Positions 1 through 6,992 of a stretch of DNA of 13,003 bases are shown piece by piece; position 1 is the stretch's first letter; each line of letters begins with the position of its first letter. The DNA lies in NCBI GenBank assembly GCA_002426495.1, contig DIQC01000053.1, forward strand, positions 18,370 to 31,372, written 5' to 3'. The notes below the pieces were generated by a model, which saw only the letters and a list, made by a program, of their open reading frames with translations, had not been told where the DNA came from and searched no databases. Both the position numbers and the translations under genes were made by a program. This DNA is from Thermacetogenium sp. UBA5472 (GTDB lineage Bacteria; Bacillota; DSM-12270; Thermacetogeniales; Thermacetogeniaceae).

Positions 1-470
1 CGAAATTCGTCCAGATCTTTGATCCCCCAACTCTGGATATTAGACACTGCATCCTTTGAGCCACCCACATGAGCATAAACAGCGTCCCATTCCTTGCAGA
101 TCTGCAGATAATAGCTCCTGGCGCTGCGTACAGGCCCCACAACAGATGGTTGGTCTCCGGCAAAGAGCGCCATAAACCTGGTGATCCTGGCTTCTGCCTC
201 CATCTCATAGACAACACCTGCCCCCCCTAAGCCGGTCTGGGGTCTGGCAGCATCGAGATTATCCACCATAACGGCAACCAAGGAACCAACTGTATCCACC
301 TTCCTGCCTGTCAAGGGGTCATCTATCCCCGGCTCCTCGGCTATTTGCCCATTAGGATCCGCAGTCGAATCTTGTGAATCATTCAAACCACACCCGCACA
401 GCATAATCGTCAGCAGAACAGCCAAACAAGCAATAAGCAAATAGGATGCTCCATCCCTTATTTTCACCAT
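1..470 (-). CDS. DUF3048 (YerB-like) lipoprotein, 5' part only
   Basis: Partial gene read on the minus strand; it runs off the left edge after 156 codons. Translation starts at ATG 470-468 behind AGGAAAGGAG (481-490). The N-terminus has a hydrophobic segment (about residues 9-24) ending in LCGC, a plausible lipobox with Cys27 as the lipidated residue, then a low-complexity acidic linker. From about residue 50 it matches the DUF3048/YerB family as I know it: LTGRKVD, VMVDNLDAARPQTGL, VVYEMEAEARITRFMALF, VGPVRSARSYY and AHVGGSKDA. Family members are surface lipoproteins of Gram-positive spore formers; their biochemical role is not established. A sigma-A-like promoter is visible upstream (519-548). 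It is transcribed away from the SASP gene. The family call is confident; the function is unknown. Confidence 0.9.
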   Translation of the reverse strand, partial: MVKIRDGASYLLIACLAVLLTIMLCGCGLNDSQDSTADPNGQIAEEPGIDDPLTGRKVDTVGSLVAVMVDNLDAARPQTGLGGAGVVYEMEAEARITRFMALFAGDQPSVVGPVRSARSYYLQICKEWDAVYAHVGGSKDAVSNIQSWGIKDLDEF

Positions 471-518
471 AACAATAAATCTCCTTTCCTCTTCATCAGA
501 AGGAAGAGTTGCAAAAAG

Positions 519-548
519 ATCTTATCATTACATTATATATACAGTCAA
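519..548 (-). promoter_or_regulatory. Probable sigma-A promoter of the DUF3048 gene
   Basis: On the minus strand, TTGACT (plus-strand AGTCAA 543-548) is separated by 18 bp from TAAGAT (plus-strand ATCTTA 519-524), about 50 bp before the ATG. The -35 matches consensus at 5 of 6 positions and the -10 at 4 of 6. Confidence 0.5.
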
Positions 549-622
549 TTCATATAGGGTCGATTTACAGGGAATACTAACTAAAATATTCGAACCGCAT
601 ATTGAAGCAATTTACTAAGAGT

Positions 623-671
623 TGATTGTTACCCTCAGTAAATAGTTTATTAATTACTAACAATCATATTA
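623..671 (+). promoter_or_regulatory. Inverted repeat and possible sigma-G -10 element before the SASP gene
   Basis: TGATTGTTA (623-631) is exactly inverted as TAACAATCA (658-666), and GTAA (638-641) with TTAC (654-657) continues the symmetry inward after a six-base bulge. CATATTA (665-671) fits the forespore sigma-G/F -10 pattern and overlaps the right arm, about 38 bp before the ATG. I cannot see a convincing matching -35, so the promoter part is tentative; the dyad itself is direct observation. Confidence 0.35.
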
Positions 672-708
672 TCTTTTTATCAGGAAAAACTACAAAGAGG
701 TGATAAGT

Positions 709-936
709 ATGGCAGCTAAAGAATCTCCACAAGAAAAAAAGAAGAAGAAAAAGAAACCGGGACCCAATGATAAGCTAAAGTGGGAAACCGCCCGCGAGCT
801 GGGTCTTGAAGACGACCTGGCTAGATCGGGAGACAGCCTCTCAGTTCGTGAAGCAGGTAAAATCGGTGGCCAGATGGTAAAAAAAATGATCCAAGCTGGC
901 CAAAAAGCGCTTAATGAGGAACCCCCGGGAGAATAA
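709..936 (+). CDS. Alpha/beta-type small acid-soluble spore protein (SASP)
   Basis: A 75-residue protein. I start it at ATG 709 rather than the in-frame GTG at 700, because AGAGGTGAT (695-703) sits correctly before 709. SASPs coat forespore DNA and protect it from UV and heat, then are degraded at germination by the protease GPR. The family core is clear: KLKWETARELGLEDD (GPR-type cleavage region with the conserved Glu), SLSVREAGKIGG, and GGQMVKKMIQAGQKAL (the DNA-binding helix region). The unusual part is the head: an almost uninterrupted run of lysines at residues 10-16 before PGPND. It is a single gene with its own terminator. A forespore promoter would be expected, and a candidate -10 is noted at 665-671. 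It marks the host as a spore former. Confidence 0.9.
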   Translation: MAAKESPQEKKKKKKKPGPNDKLKWETARELGLEDDLARSGDSLSVREAGKIGGQMVKKMIQAGQKALNEEPPGE

Positions 937-976
937 TTAAAAATATCTTAATAACAACCCAAATCAATCACGGACA

Positions 977-1056
977 CGGTTTTCCCTGATTGGCATTTCT
1001 TTGGGACAGTCCGGAAACCGGGCGATGGTCATTAAGTGCGGCTATCGCCTTTTTTT
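977..1056 (+). terminator. Intrinsic terminator after the SASP gene, with an imperfect hairpin before it
   Basis: GGCGATGGT (1021-1029) pairs with GCTATCGCC (1041-1049; nine pairs including G-U), has an 11-base loop and is followed by seven T (1050-1056). Directly upstream, CGGTTTTCC (977-985) pairs with GGAAACCG (1013-1020) with one bulged T. The second hairpin plus T run is a standard intrinsic terminator that isolates the SASP gene from nfeD. Confidence 0.8.
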
Positions 1057-1151
1057 ATTACCATTAAAATGCAGTAAAAGGTATGCGCCGAAATGTGTAG
1101 AATAGTTAAAGATAAGTATTGTAAATAATATAAACAAAAGGGGTAAGTGGT

Positions 1152-2468
1152 ATGAAGAAAGTTATCACTTTTAGCAGTATTATACTCGTTTCCTTTATTA
1201 TGATTTTCGGCGCGCTGACACCTCAAGCACAAACCGCACCTGCCGAAAAGCCGGTGGTCGTAGGCAGTTTTGACGGCTCTGTGGTGCCTGTTACAGCTGA
1301 ATACTGCAAACGGGTTATTAAGCATGCTGAAAACTTAGGTGCCGCGGCATGTGTCATCGAAATCAGCACCCCGGGTGGCCTTTACGCTACAACCCAGGAA
1401 ATAGTGAGTTCTATCACCAATGCCAAAGTACCAGTAATTGTCTATGTTTCTCCTGCCGGAGGCTGGGCTGGCTCTGCAGGAACATTTATCACCGTTTCTT
1501 CCCATATAGCTGCTATGGCCCCGGGCAGTCGAATTGGAGCAGCGAGCCCGGTATCTATCGGCGGCCAGGAGAATCAACCTGATGATGTCTCCAGCAAAAA
1601 GATCTCTGAAGATGCCGCAGCCTGGATACGCTCCCTCGCCCAGTTGAGAGAGAAAAATGCTGATGCCGCAGAAAAAACGGTGACAGAAAGCAAATCCTAC
1701 TCTGATACCGAAGCTCTTAAATTGAATTTAATCGACTTGATAGCCAAAGATCTGGAATATCTGCTTGAGGATGTTGACGGCCAAACAGTAACTCTAAACA
1801 GCGGCCAAGAGGTGCGGCTGGAAACCAAGGATGCCCCTGTGGAGAGAGTTCCCTTGAACTCCATTGAAAATATCCTTCTTTACGTCAGCAATCCGGATTT
1901 GGCGTACATTCTCATGACTATAGGCATGGCCGGTATCATGGTGGAAATCTACAGCCCTGGCTTGATTTTTCCAGGAGTTTTAGGGGCGATTTCACTTCTG
2001 TTAGGACTTTATTCGCTGGGCACACTAAATGCATCCTGGGGAGGAGTGCTATTGATGATCTTAGCTTTCGCATTATTTGTCGCTGAGGCCTTTGCAGCCA
2101 GCAATGGCCTTTTAGCTGCAGGAGGGATTGTTTCCTTTATCAGCGGTTCACTGCTTCTTTTCAGCGGTGGCCCCCCTGGAATAGGGATCAACATCGGCCT
2201 GATCGTTGCCACAACACTAATACTTACCGCACTGGTGGTGATACTCGTTATAGCTATTGTTAGGGGGCAAAAGAAAGCGATAACAACAGGCAATCACTAT
2301 CTCATAGGGAAGGAGGCAGTGGTACGGGCAGACCTACAGCCAGAAGGAATGGTATTCGTAGCCGGTGAATTATGGACTGCGGCAGCTGATGACACTATTA
2401 AAGCAGGAGAAAGGGTGCTCATCACCGAAATCGATGGGCTAAAGTTGACAGTGAAGCGACTCGATTAG
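1152..2468 (+). CDS. nfeD: NfeD-family membrane-bound serine protease (ClpP class), long form
   Basis: A 438-residue protein; ATG 1152 is preceded by AAAAGGGG. Order of parts: signal peptide/TM (about 5-29), ClpP-like protease domain (about 33-230), several TM segments (about 245-370), and a soluble C-terminal NfeD OB-fold domain (about 375-438). The protease domain shows STPGGL (72-77), GWAGSAGTFI with the likely nucleophile Ser108, and GAASPVSIGG (129-138). Lys149 in SSKKISEDAA lies 41 residues after the Ser, the same spacing as the Ser97/Lys138 dyad of the Pyrococcus 1510-N protease. Long-form NfeD proteins act on stomatin/slipin partners in the membrane, and a slipin gene follows after 99 bp, which supports a paired function. 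I infer that it opens the membrane-stress cluster. Only a weak promoter-like sequence (TAATAT at 1126-1131) is visible upstream. Confidence 0.93.
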   Translation: MKKVITFSSIILVSFIMIFGALTPQAQTAPAEKPVVVGSFDGSVVPVTAEYCKRVIKHAENLGAAACVIEISTPGGLYATTQEIVSSITNAKVPVIVYVSPAGGWAGSAGTFITVSSHIAAMAPGSRIGAASPVSIGGQENQPDDVSSKKISEDAAAWIRSLAQLREKNADAAEKTVTESKSYSDTEALKLNLIDLIAKDLEYLLEDVDGQTVTLNSGQEVRLETKDAPVERVPLNSIENILLYVSNPDLAYILMTIGMAGIMVEIYSPGLIFPGVLGAISLLLGLYSLGTLNASWGGVLLMILAFALFVAEAFAASNGLLAAGGIVSFISGSLLLFSGGPPGIGINIGLIVATTLILTALVVILVIAIVRGQKKAITTGNHYLIGKEAVVRADLQPEGMVFVAGELWTAAADDTIKAGERVLITEIDGLKLTVKRLD

Positions 2469-2535
2469 TATAATTGAACAACTGTTGCCTAATAGGGGCA
2501 GTTATTTAATAATAAATTATAATGAAGGGAGGGAA

Positions 2536-2561
2536 TCCCGAAAGTAGAAGTGCTTTCGGGG
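2536..2561 (+). promoter_or_regulatory. Hairpin between Shine-Dalgarno and start codon of the slipin gene
   Basis: CCCGAAAG (2537-2544) pairs perfectly with CTTTCGGG (2553-2560), with an eight-base loop. A good Shine-Dalgarno, GGAGGG (2528-2533), lies just before it and the natural ATG (2568) just after it. The linear distance of 34 nt from SD to ATG is far too long; folding out 26 nt leaves about 8 nt, an ideal spacing. Confidence 0.55.
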
Positions 2562-2567
2562 AAAAAC

Positions 2568-3347
2568 ATGCAAGGTTATGTTCTTCTAGTTATACTTATC
2601 ATTCTGATTCTTGGATCCGCCATCAAGATTGTACAGGAATATGAACGGGGTGTAATCTTTCGCCTCGGACGCTGTGTAGGGGCGAGAGGGCCTGGTCTCA
2701 TTATATTGATTCCGGGTATTGAGCGTATGCAAAAAGTCGATCTGCGTGTAGTCACCATGGATGTGCCAACTCAAGAGGTCATCACCAAGGACAATGTTAC
2801 GGTCAAGGTTAACGCTGTAGTTTACTTCAGGGCTGTTAACCCGGTGGATTCTGTAGTCAACGTCTATGATGCCATAACGGCCACTTCTCAGCTCTCCCAG
2901 ACAACGCTAAGAAGTGTATTGGGGCAATCTGATCTTGATGAACTGCTATCACAGAGAGATTCCATCAACCAGCGGCTGCAGCATATCATCGATGAAGGAA
3001 CAGAGCCCTGGGGAATCAAGGTCAGCAACGTCGAGGTCAAAGATGTGGAACTGCCACCCAATATGCAGCGAGCGATGGCGGCACAAGCTGAAGCTGAACG
3101 AGAACGAAGAGCCAAAATTATCAATGCCGACGGCGAGTTTCAGGCATCAAAAACCCTGGCCTCTGCAGGTGATGTCATCTCCCAAAACCCAGCCACAATT
3201 CAGCTGCGCTATCTACAGACACTAAAGGAAATTGCGGTTAACCAGTCCAGCACTATTGTCTTCCCGCTTCCTATTGATTTGATCAAACCATTCTATAAAA
3301 TGGCAACAATGACCGACGACGACAATGAGGAAAAAGAACAAAACTAA
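2568..3347 (+). CDS. Slipin: stomatin/band 7 SPFH-domain membrane protein
   Basis: A 259-residue protein from ATG 2568. An upstream in-frame GTG at 2550 would add MLSGKN but lies inside a hairpin and gives an atypical N-terminus. An N-terminal hydrophobic hairpin (about 4-22) is followed by the stomatin signature VQEYERGVIFRLGR (22-35), GPGLIILIPGIERM (41-54), VDLRVVTMDVPTQEVITKDNVTV (SPFH core), then an Ala/Glu-rich helix (AAQAEAERERRAKIINADGE, 171-190) and the C-terminal hydrophobic stretch TIVFPLPIDLIKPF. Slipins oligomerise into membrane microdomain scaffolds. In Pyrococcus the NfeD protease cuts the stomatin in this C-terminal hydrophobic stretch, and nfeD lies immediately upstream here. 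The acidic tail (TDDDNEEKEQN) is short. It is closed by a strong terminator, so nfeD-slipin is probably one transcription unit. Confidence 0.93.
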   Translation: MQGYVLLVILIILILGSAIKIVQEYERGVIFRLGRCVGARGPGLIILIPGIERMQKVDLRVVTMDVPTQEVITKDNVTVKVNAVVYFRAVNPVDSVVNVYDAITATSQLSQTTLRSVLGQSDLDELLSQRDSINQRLQHIIDEGTEPWGIKVSNVEVKDVELPPNMQRAMAAQAEAERERRAKIINADGEFQASKTLASAGDVISQNPATIQLRYLQTLKEIAVNQSSTIVFPLPIDLIKPFYKMATMTDDDNEEKEQN

Positions 3348-3353
3348 TACACC

Positions 3354-3394
3354 AAAAGTATGCAATGGGGACGGTTCCTGTTGCATACTTTTTT
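3354..3394 (+). terminator. Long perfect-arm hairpin terminator after the slipin gene
   Basis: AAAAGTATGCAA (3354-3365) is exactly inverted as TTGCATACTTTT (3381-3392), followed by further T (to 3394). The intervening 15 bases also fold (TGGGGA/TTCCTG including G-U pairs, CGG triloop), giving an 18-bp hairpin. The A run on the left arm makes it potentially bidirectional. The apex GGGGACGGTTCC is a word I remember as recurrent in many clostridial genomes; this cannot be checked here. Confidence 0.85.
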
Positions 3395-3623
3395 GTCTGT
3401 AACAAGACTAAATCTCCCTGCTCCTAACTTATACCTCAATTAATTATTCTCCCGCATTTCTCATACATTTCATATTTTATTTGGTGAAGACGGCAGGAGT
3501 TTGTTACCCGATTGCGTAATAGTAATTAATGGATCGAACTACCCTATAAGCTGGAGAGAACTGGTCAGTATTTGTTTCAGTGATCTGCTCATAATATTTG
3601 AGAAACCTAAAGGAGGTATTTTT

Positions 3624-4532
3624 TTGGATTCCAGAAAAGCGGGGATCACTATTGTGGCGGCAGGGATATTGATTACCCTGATCGCAGTAATAATTGCAGT
3701 TAATAGTATGCCGGACGGTAAGGGAACGACAACCTCTACTGGATCCGATAAAATCGCAGTAATCCATTTAAATGGAACCATTGCCTTTAGTCAAAGTACC
3801 TCTCTCCTGGATGCTTCCGGCACAAGTGCGACGATGAATGATTTAGAAAGGGCAGAACAGGATCCCTCTCTACAGGCGGTGGTCTTAAGGATCAATTCTC
3901 CGGGAGGCAGCGCCGCCGCATCCCATGAACTCTATAGCCAGGTTATGCGCGTCAAAGAGTCCGGGAAAATAGTTGTTGCCTCATTTGGTGAAACAGCCGC
4001 CTCAGGAGGCTATTATGTGGGAGCAGCTGCAGATAAGATCGTTGCCTTGCCCTCCACACTAACAGGCAGTATCGGTGTCATTTCCACAGTACCTAATCTA
4101 GAAGAACTCTACAAAATGATCGGCTATGAAGAGTACGTCTTCAAAAGCGGCCCCCATAAGGATATGCTGTCGACATCTCGCCCTATTACAGCAGAGGAAG
4201 AGGAAATCATGCAGGGCATCACCGATGATATCTATGATCAGTTTCTCGACGCTGTAGTAGAAGGGCGCGGCCTTCCCAAAGAAGAGGTGCGCCAACTTGC
4301 AGATGGAAGGGTCTATAGCGGAAACCAAGCCAAAGAGGTTGGATTGGTAGATGAATTAGGTGGACAGAGAGAAGCTATCGAGTTGGCAACCCAACTGGCA
4401 GGCATAGAAGGGGAACCGGAGATTATGGAATACAGTCGTACTCCGGGTGTTTTCGACATTTTGAGAAATGTCCAACTCTTTACTCCAAACCCCTTTGACT
4501 CACTGCCTACTTATACAACAATAAAGTATTAG
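3624..4532 (+). CDS. sppA: Signal peptide peptidase SppA, 36K type
   Basis: A 302-residue protein. I use TTG 3624 because AAAGGAGGT (3609-3617) sits six bases before it; the longer in-frame reading from TTG 3501 adds 41 residues with no ribosome site or family resemblance. One N-terminal TM segment (about 7-27) anchors a ClpP-fold protease domain. Visible motifs: RINSPGGSAAASHE (89-102), TAASGGYYVGAAADKI with nucleophile Ser127, TLTGSIGV (145-152), and the general base Lys179 in SGPHKDML. The Ser-Lys spacing of 52 equals that of Bacillus subtilis SppA (Ser147/Lys199). SppA digests leftover signal peptides and possibly other membrane peptides. It begins a second unit after the terminator and is followed 11 bp later by the Yip1-family gene. 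Confidence 0.93.
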   Translation: MDSRKAGITIVAAGILITLIAVIIAVNSMPDGKGTTTSTGSDKIAVIHLNGTIAFSQSTSLLDASGTSATMNDLERAEQDPSLQAVVLRINSPGGSAAASHELYSQVMRVKESGKIVVASFGETAASGGYYVGAAADKIVALPSTLTGSIGVISTVPNLEELYKMIGYEEYVFKSGPHKDMLSTSRPITAEEEEIMQGITDDIYDQFLDAVVEGRGLPKEEVRQLADGRVYSGNQAKEVGLVDELGGQREAIELATQLAGIEGEPEIMEYSRTPGVFDILRNVQLFTPNPFDSLPTYTTIKY

Positions 4533-4543
4533 GGGGAGAGAAT

Positions 4544-5167
4544 ATGTGGGAACGGATTTTCGAAGCCTTTTCTGCACCTGCGAAAACCTTACGCCAGGCT
4601 GCAGAAAAGGAATTATGGAAGGAAGGGCTGTTTATTGTTGCTGTCGTCGCTATCCTAAACGGATTAAGCGAGATGGTGGCTCCGGGATATATAGATGCCC
4701 TGCAGTACCTGGAAGAGTCATTGAATCTTCCAATAATGGGGACTCCCCTAACCTCCCCTGGTTTTGAACTATTTTCTTCTCTGTTCGGCGGACTGTTAGG
4801 ATGGCTTGTGGTGGGAGCAGTTTTTTTCTTGGTTGCCAAAATATTTAAAGGACAGGGATCTTTTGTGGGCATGCTGGCCAGCCTCGGCTATGCCAATTGC
4901 CCCTATCTCATAGGAGCACCTTTAGCAGCAATCACATCTGTGGCTGGAACTTTCGTCGCTATTTTAAGCGGTGTCATCGGTTTCGCCGTAGGCATTTGGG
5001 TGCTGGTTCTAAACATCATTGCCATCCGTGAAAGCCAACAGATCAGTACAGGCGCTGCAGCAGCCACTTACTTTATTCCTGTTATACTTTTAATTATTCT
5101 CCTGGTTCTCCTGGGAGTCCTTATTGCTATAGCTATCTTTACTACTACTCCCTTAATGTACCCTTGA
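4544..5167 (+). CDS. Yip1-family integral membrane protein
   Basis: A 207-residue protein; ATG 4544 is preceded by AGGGGGAGAG and lies 11 bp after sppA. It starts with the short amphipathic head typical of bacterial Yip1 proteins (WERIFEAFSAPAKTLRQ), then about five hydrophobic segments: roughly 25-45, 75-100, 110-140, 145-160 and 170-200. The family-like loop FKGQGSFVGMLASLGYANCPYLIG precedes the third segment. Bacterial Yip1-domain proteins have no firmly known function; the eukaryotic relatives act in vesicle and membrane traffic. Its place between sppA and htpX suggests a role in membrane-stress handling, an inference from neighbours only. The family call rests on my recognition of the pattern. 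Confidence 0.75.
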   Translation: MWERIFEAFSAPAKTLRQAAEKELWKEGLFIVAVVAILNGLSEMVAPGYIDALQYLEESLNLPIMGTPLTSPGFELFSSLFGGLLGWLVVGAVFFLVAKIFKGQGSFVGMLASLGYANCPYLIGAPLAAITSVAGTFVAILSGVIGFAVGIWVLVLNIIAIRESQQISTGAAAATYFIPVILLIILLVLLGVLIAIAIFTTTPLMYP

Positions 5168-5227
5168 CAATAACAGGCAAACCCCGTAAAATAATGCAAA
5201 AGTAGAAAGAAGGGGTCATGGAAATCT

Positions 5228-6112
5228 ATGAGTCGTTCGCGTTTTCCTGTTGACCATCAACTGAAAGCAAGAATGTTTTTTACTTTATTTCTGCTGGCAG
5301 CGCTTTACCTATTATTTGGAGTAGTTCTGTGGTCTGCGGGGGTAGGCTTTTCTGCCATCATTGTCATTGTTGCAATTATGATGTTTGCTCAGTACTTTTT
5401 GTCAGATAAGCTTGTGCTCATGAGCACAGGAGCAAAAGTGGTCTCACCACAAGAAGCCCCGGAACTTCATTCTATCGTCGAGCGCCTGTCCATGCTAGCA
5501 GATATGCCCAAACAGAGGGTGGCAATTATGCCCACCTCTGTTCCCAATGCCTTCGCTACCGGGAGGAATCCTCAAAATGCAGTTGTTGCCGTCACCGAAG
5601 GGTTGATGCGGCAGCTGACGACCCAAGAAGTAGAAGCTGTTCTGGCACACGAAATAAGCCATGTCAAAAACAGAGATGTATCGGTGATGACCATTGCCAG
5701 CTTTTTCGCTACAGTGGCTTCCTTTATCGTGCAGAACTTCTTTTTTATCAGCATGGGCCAAGACCGGGAAAACAGAGGTGCGGGTGTGCTCATCTATTTT
5801 GTTTCACTGTTGGTCTATCTGATCAGCTTTTTCTTGATCCGGGCACTTTCCCGCTATCGTGAATATTCGGCGGACCGTGGAGCAGCCTTTCTTACGGGCG
5901 CGCCGGGGATGCTGAGCAGCGCCCTCAAGAAGATCAGCGGCACCATGAAGCGTGTACCAGAACAAGACCTGCGCCAGGCTGAAGGGATGAACGCCTTTTA
6001 TATTCTGCCTGCTCTGACGGGGGACACTTTCGCTGAACTCTTATCCACACATCCTTCATTAGAGAAACGCCTGGCCTACCTGAGAAAACTTGAACGGGAG
6101 ATGAGGGGCTAA
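5228..6112 (+). CDS. htpX: HtpX-like M48 zinc metalloprotease
   Basis: A 294-residue protein from ATG 5228. Two N-terminal TM segments (about 15-35 and 40-58), the zinc motif HEISH (141-145) with the family extension VKNRD, two more TM segments (about 152-178 and 185-206), and the third ligand Glu212 in EYSADRGAA. The tail has STHPSLEKRLAYLRKL, the usual HtpX C-terminal motif (THPS..R...L). HtpX degrades misfolded membrane proteins at the cytoplasmic face. The gene ends two bases before pspAB, implying translational coupling; HtpX/PspAB pairing is known in actinobacteria and archaea. The Shine-Dalgarno (AAGAAGGGG, 5207-5215) is about 12 nt from the start, a little long. An out-of-frame ATG at 5218 opens an 11-codon reading frame over the start. 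Confidence 0.93.
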   Translation: MSRSRFPVDHQLKARMFFTLFLLAALYLLFGVVLWSAGVGFSAIIVIVAIMMFAQYFLSDKLVLMSTGAKVVSPQEAPELHSIVERLSMLADMPKQRVAIMPTSVPNAFATGRNPQNAVVAVTEGLMRQLTTQEVEAVLAHEISHVKNRDVSVMTIASFFATVASFIVQNFFFISMGQDRENRGAGVLIYFVSLLVYLISFFLIRALSRYREYSADRGAAFLTGAPGMLSSALKKISGTMKRVPEQDLRQAEGMNAFYILPALTGDTFAELLSTHPSLEKRLAYLRKLEREMRG

Positions 6113-6114
6113 CT

Positions 6115-6693
6115 ATGGGTTTTTTCGATGCCCTTTTTGGAAGAAATAAACCACCTAAGGCACAAATCGATCCGTTGTTTGCACTGTCAACAGCTATTAT
6201 ATCTTTTGCTGAACTGGGCTGGGAATCATCTGGTAGAAGCGGTTTGGCTCTCAAACCAGCCACCAGCATCTTTTTTCAAACAGCTGCTCAGGAACTGAGG
6301 GATCTGCTAACCCTTTACATTGAAGAAACCAAAACAAAAATGCAAATTGAAGATGACGAATACCACTACCGCTGGCTGCTGTTTAATGATCCTGATTTTG
6401 ATGACCTGGTGAATCTTGTACATGTGTCTGCACAGATACTTAAGGATAACGGATATGACACCCAATTGCTGGCTGCGGTATTCCGCTTTGTGCAGCAGCA
6501 AAAGCCGGATTCTCTATTTTACTTGATCTACAACTATAAACGGGGCAATTTTTACCCGTATATGCCATTAGATAAGAAAAGTGAACAGCGTGACAGATAT
6601 GAGGAGCAGCGGATTTTTACCATGTTAGAAAGGAAACTGCCCTGGGAAAGAGACACCACCTTATGGTACCCTATACGCAACTGCCCAGTGTGA
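6115..6693 (+). CDS. pspAB: PspA-associated protein PspAB
   Basis: A 192-residue soluble protein with no signal peptide or TM segment. ATG 6115 follows the htpX stop by two bases. The start MGFFDALFGR, the middle PATSIFFQTAAQELRDLL and FVQQQKPDSLFYLIYNYKRG, and the end ERKLPWERDTTLWYPI resemble the PspAB family, which in actinobacteria and archaea lies with htpX and pspA/pspAA and has been discussed as part of an alternative phage-shock system. The molecular function is not known. It is followed by 299 bp of repeat-rich DNA before pspA, so pspA probably also has its own promoter. The family assignment is from memory of motif and context. Confidence 0.85.
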   Translation: MGFFDALFGRNKPPKAQIDPLFALSTAIISFAELGWESSGRSGLALKPATSIFFQTAAQELRDLLTLYIEETKTKMQIEDDEYHYRWLLFNDPDFDDLVNLVHVSAQILKDNGYDTQLLAAVFRFVQQQKPDSLFYLIYNYKRGNFYPYMPLDKKSEQRDRYEEQRIFTMLERKLPWERDTTLWYPIRNCPV

Positions 6694-6716
6694 GTAGTGG
6701 TTGGTCTTTGGAAAAG

Positions 6717-6972
6717 ATGTTCAACCTAAACTTCTAATATCTGACATCGGCTTTAATTTTTACGACTTTTCTAGTCGTTGGTTGTTAATAAAGGATGTTC
6801 TTAACCGAGATTTTTCCGACATCAGACCTCTGGCCTCCGACATCTATTACACGTAGGTATGTTATGGCTTATAGTGGAAAAAATACAATTTGAACAATGA
6901 TGCACTCTGGCAAATTTTCAGACATCTGACTTCATACTTACAGACATCTATTTTAGACAGGTGCTTTGCACC
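6717..6972 (+). promoter_or_regulatory. pspA upstream control region with five GACATC boxes
   Basis: GACATC occurs at 6743, 6818, 6839, 6921 and 6943. Two pairs have near two-turn spacing (21 and 22 bp) and are followed by TATT(A/T): GACATCAGAC...GACATCTATTAC (6818-6850) and GACATCTGAC...GACATCTATTTT (6921-6954). In the second, CTGACT (6926-6931) and TATTTT (6949-6954) with a 17-bp spacer can serve as a sigma-A promoter about 32 bp before the pspA ribosome site. ATGTT words lie at 6717, 6795 and 6859. Other dyads: ACGACT/AGTCGT (6762-6778) and GGTGC/GCACC (6960-6972). I checked every GG for GC 12 bp later on the plus strand and found none, so there is no sigma-54 core promoter here. Confidence 0.6.
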
Positions 6973-6992
6973 ATAGAAAGGAGATAAAAAAG

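Noticed and set aside
2480..2503. AACTG/CAGTT stem after nfeD as a terminator
   Set aside because: Only five clean pairs with bulges and no T run; nfeD and slipin are more likely cotranscribed.
3501..3623. Longer SppA N-terminus starting at TTG 3501
   Set aside because: No ribosome site, the added 41 residues do not resemble an SppA N-terminus, and a near-ideal AAAGGAGGT precedes TTG 3624.
5218..5253. An 11-codon reading frame overlapping the htpX start (possible leader peptide)
   Set aside because: Its ATG is only two bases from the Shine-Dalgarno, too close for good initiation, and the peptide has no feature of interest; more likely a chance ATG in the spacer.
6859..6900. A 13-codon ORF in the pspA upstream region
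   Set aside because: Only a weak AGGT precedes it, and it lies between the repeat modules; no evidence of translation.
6955..6970. Possible sigma-54 promoter before pspA (TTGCA at 6966-6970)
   Set aside because: The bases 12 bp before GC are GA, not GG, and the start point would fall inside the pspA ribosome site. No other GG-N10-GC pair exists in the gap.
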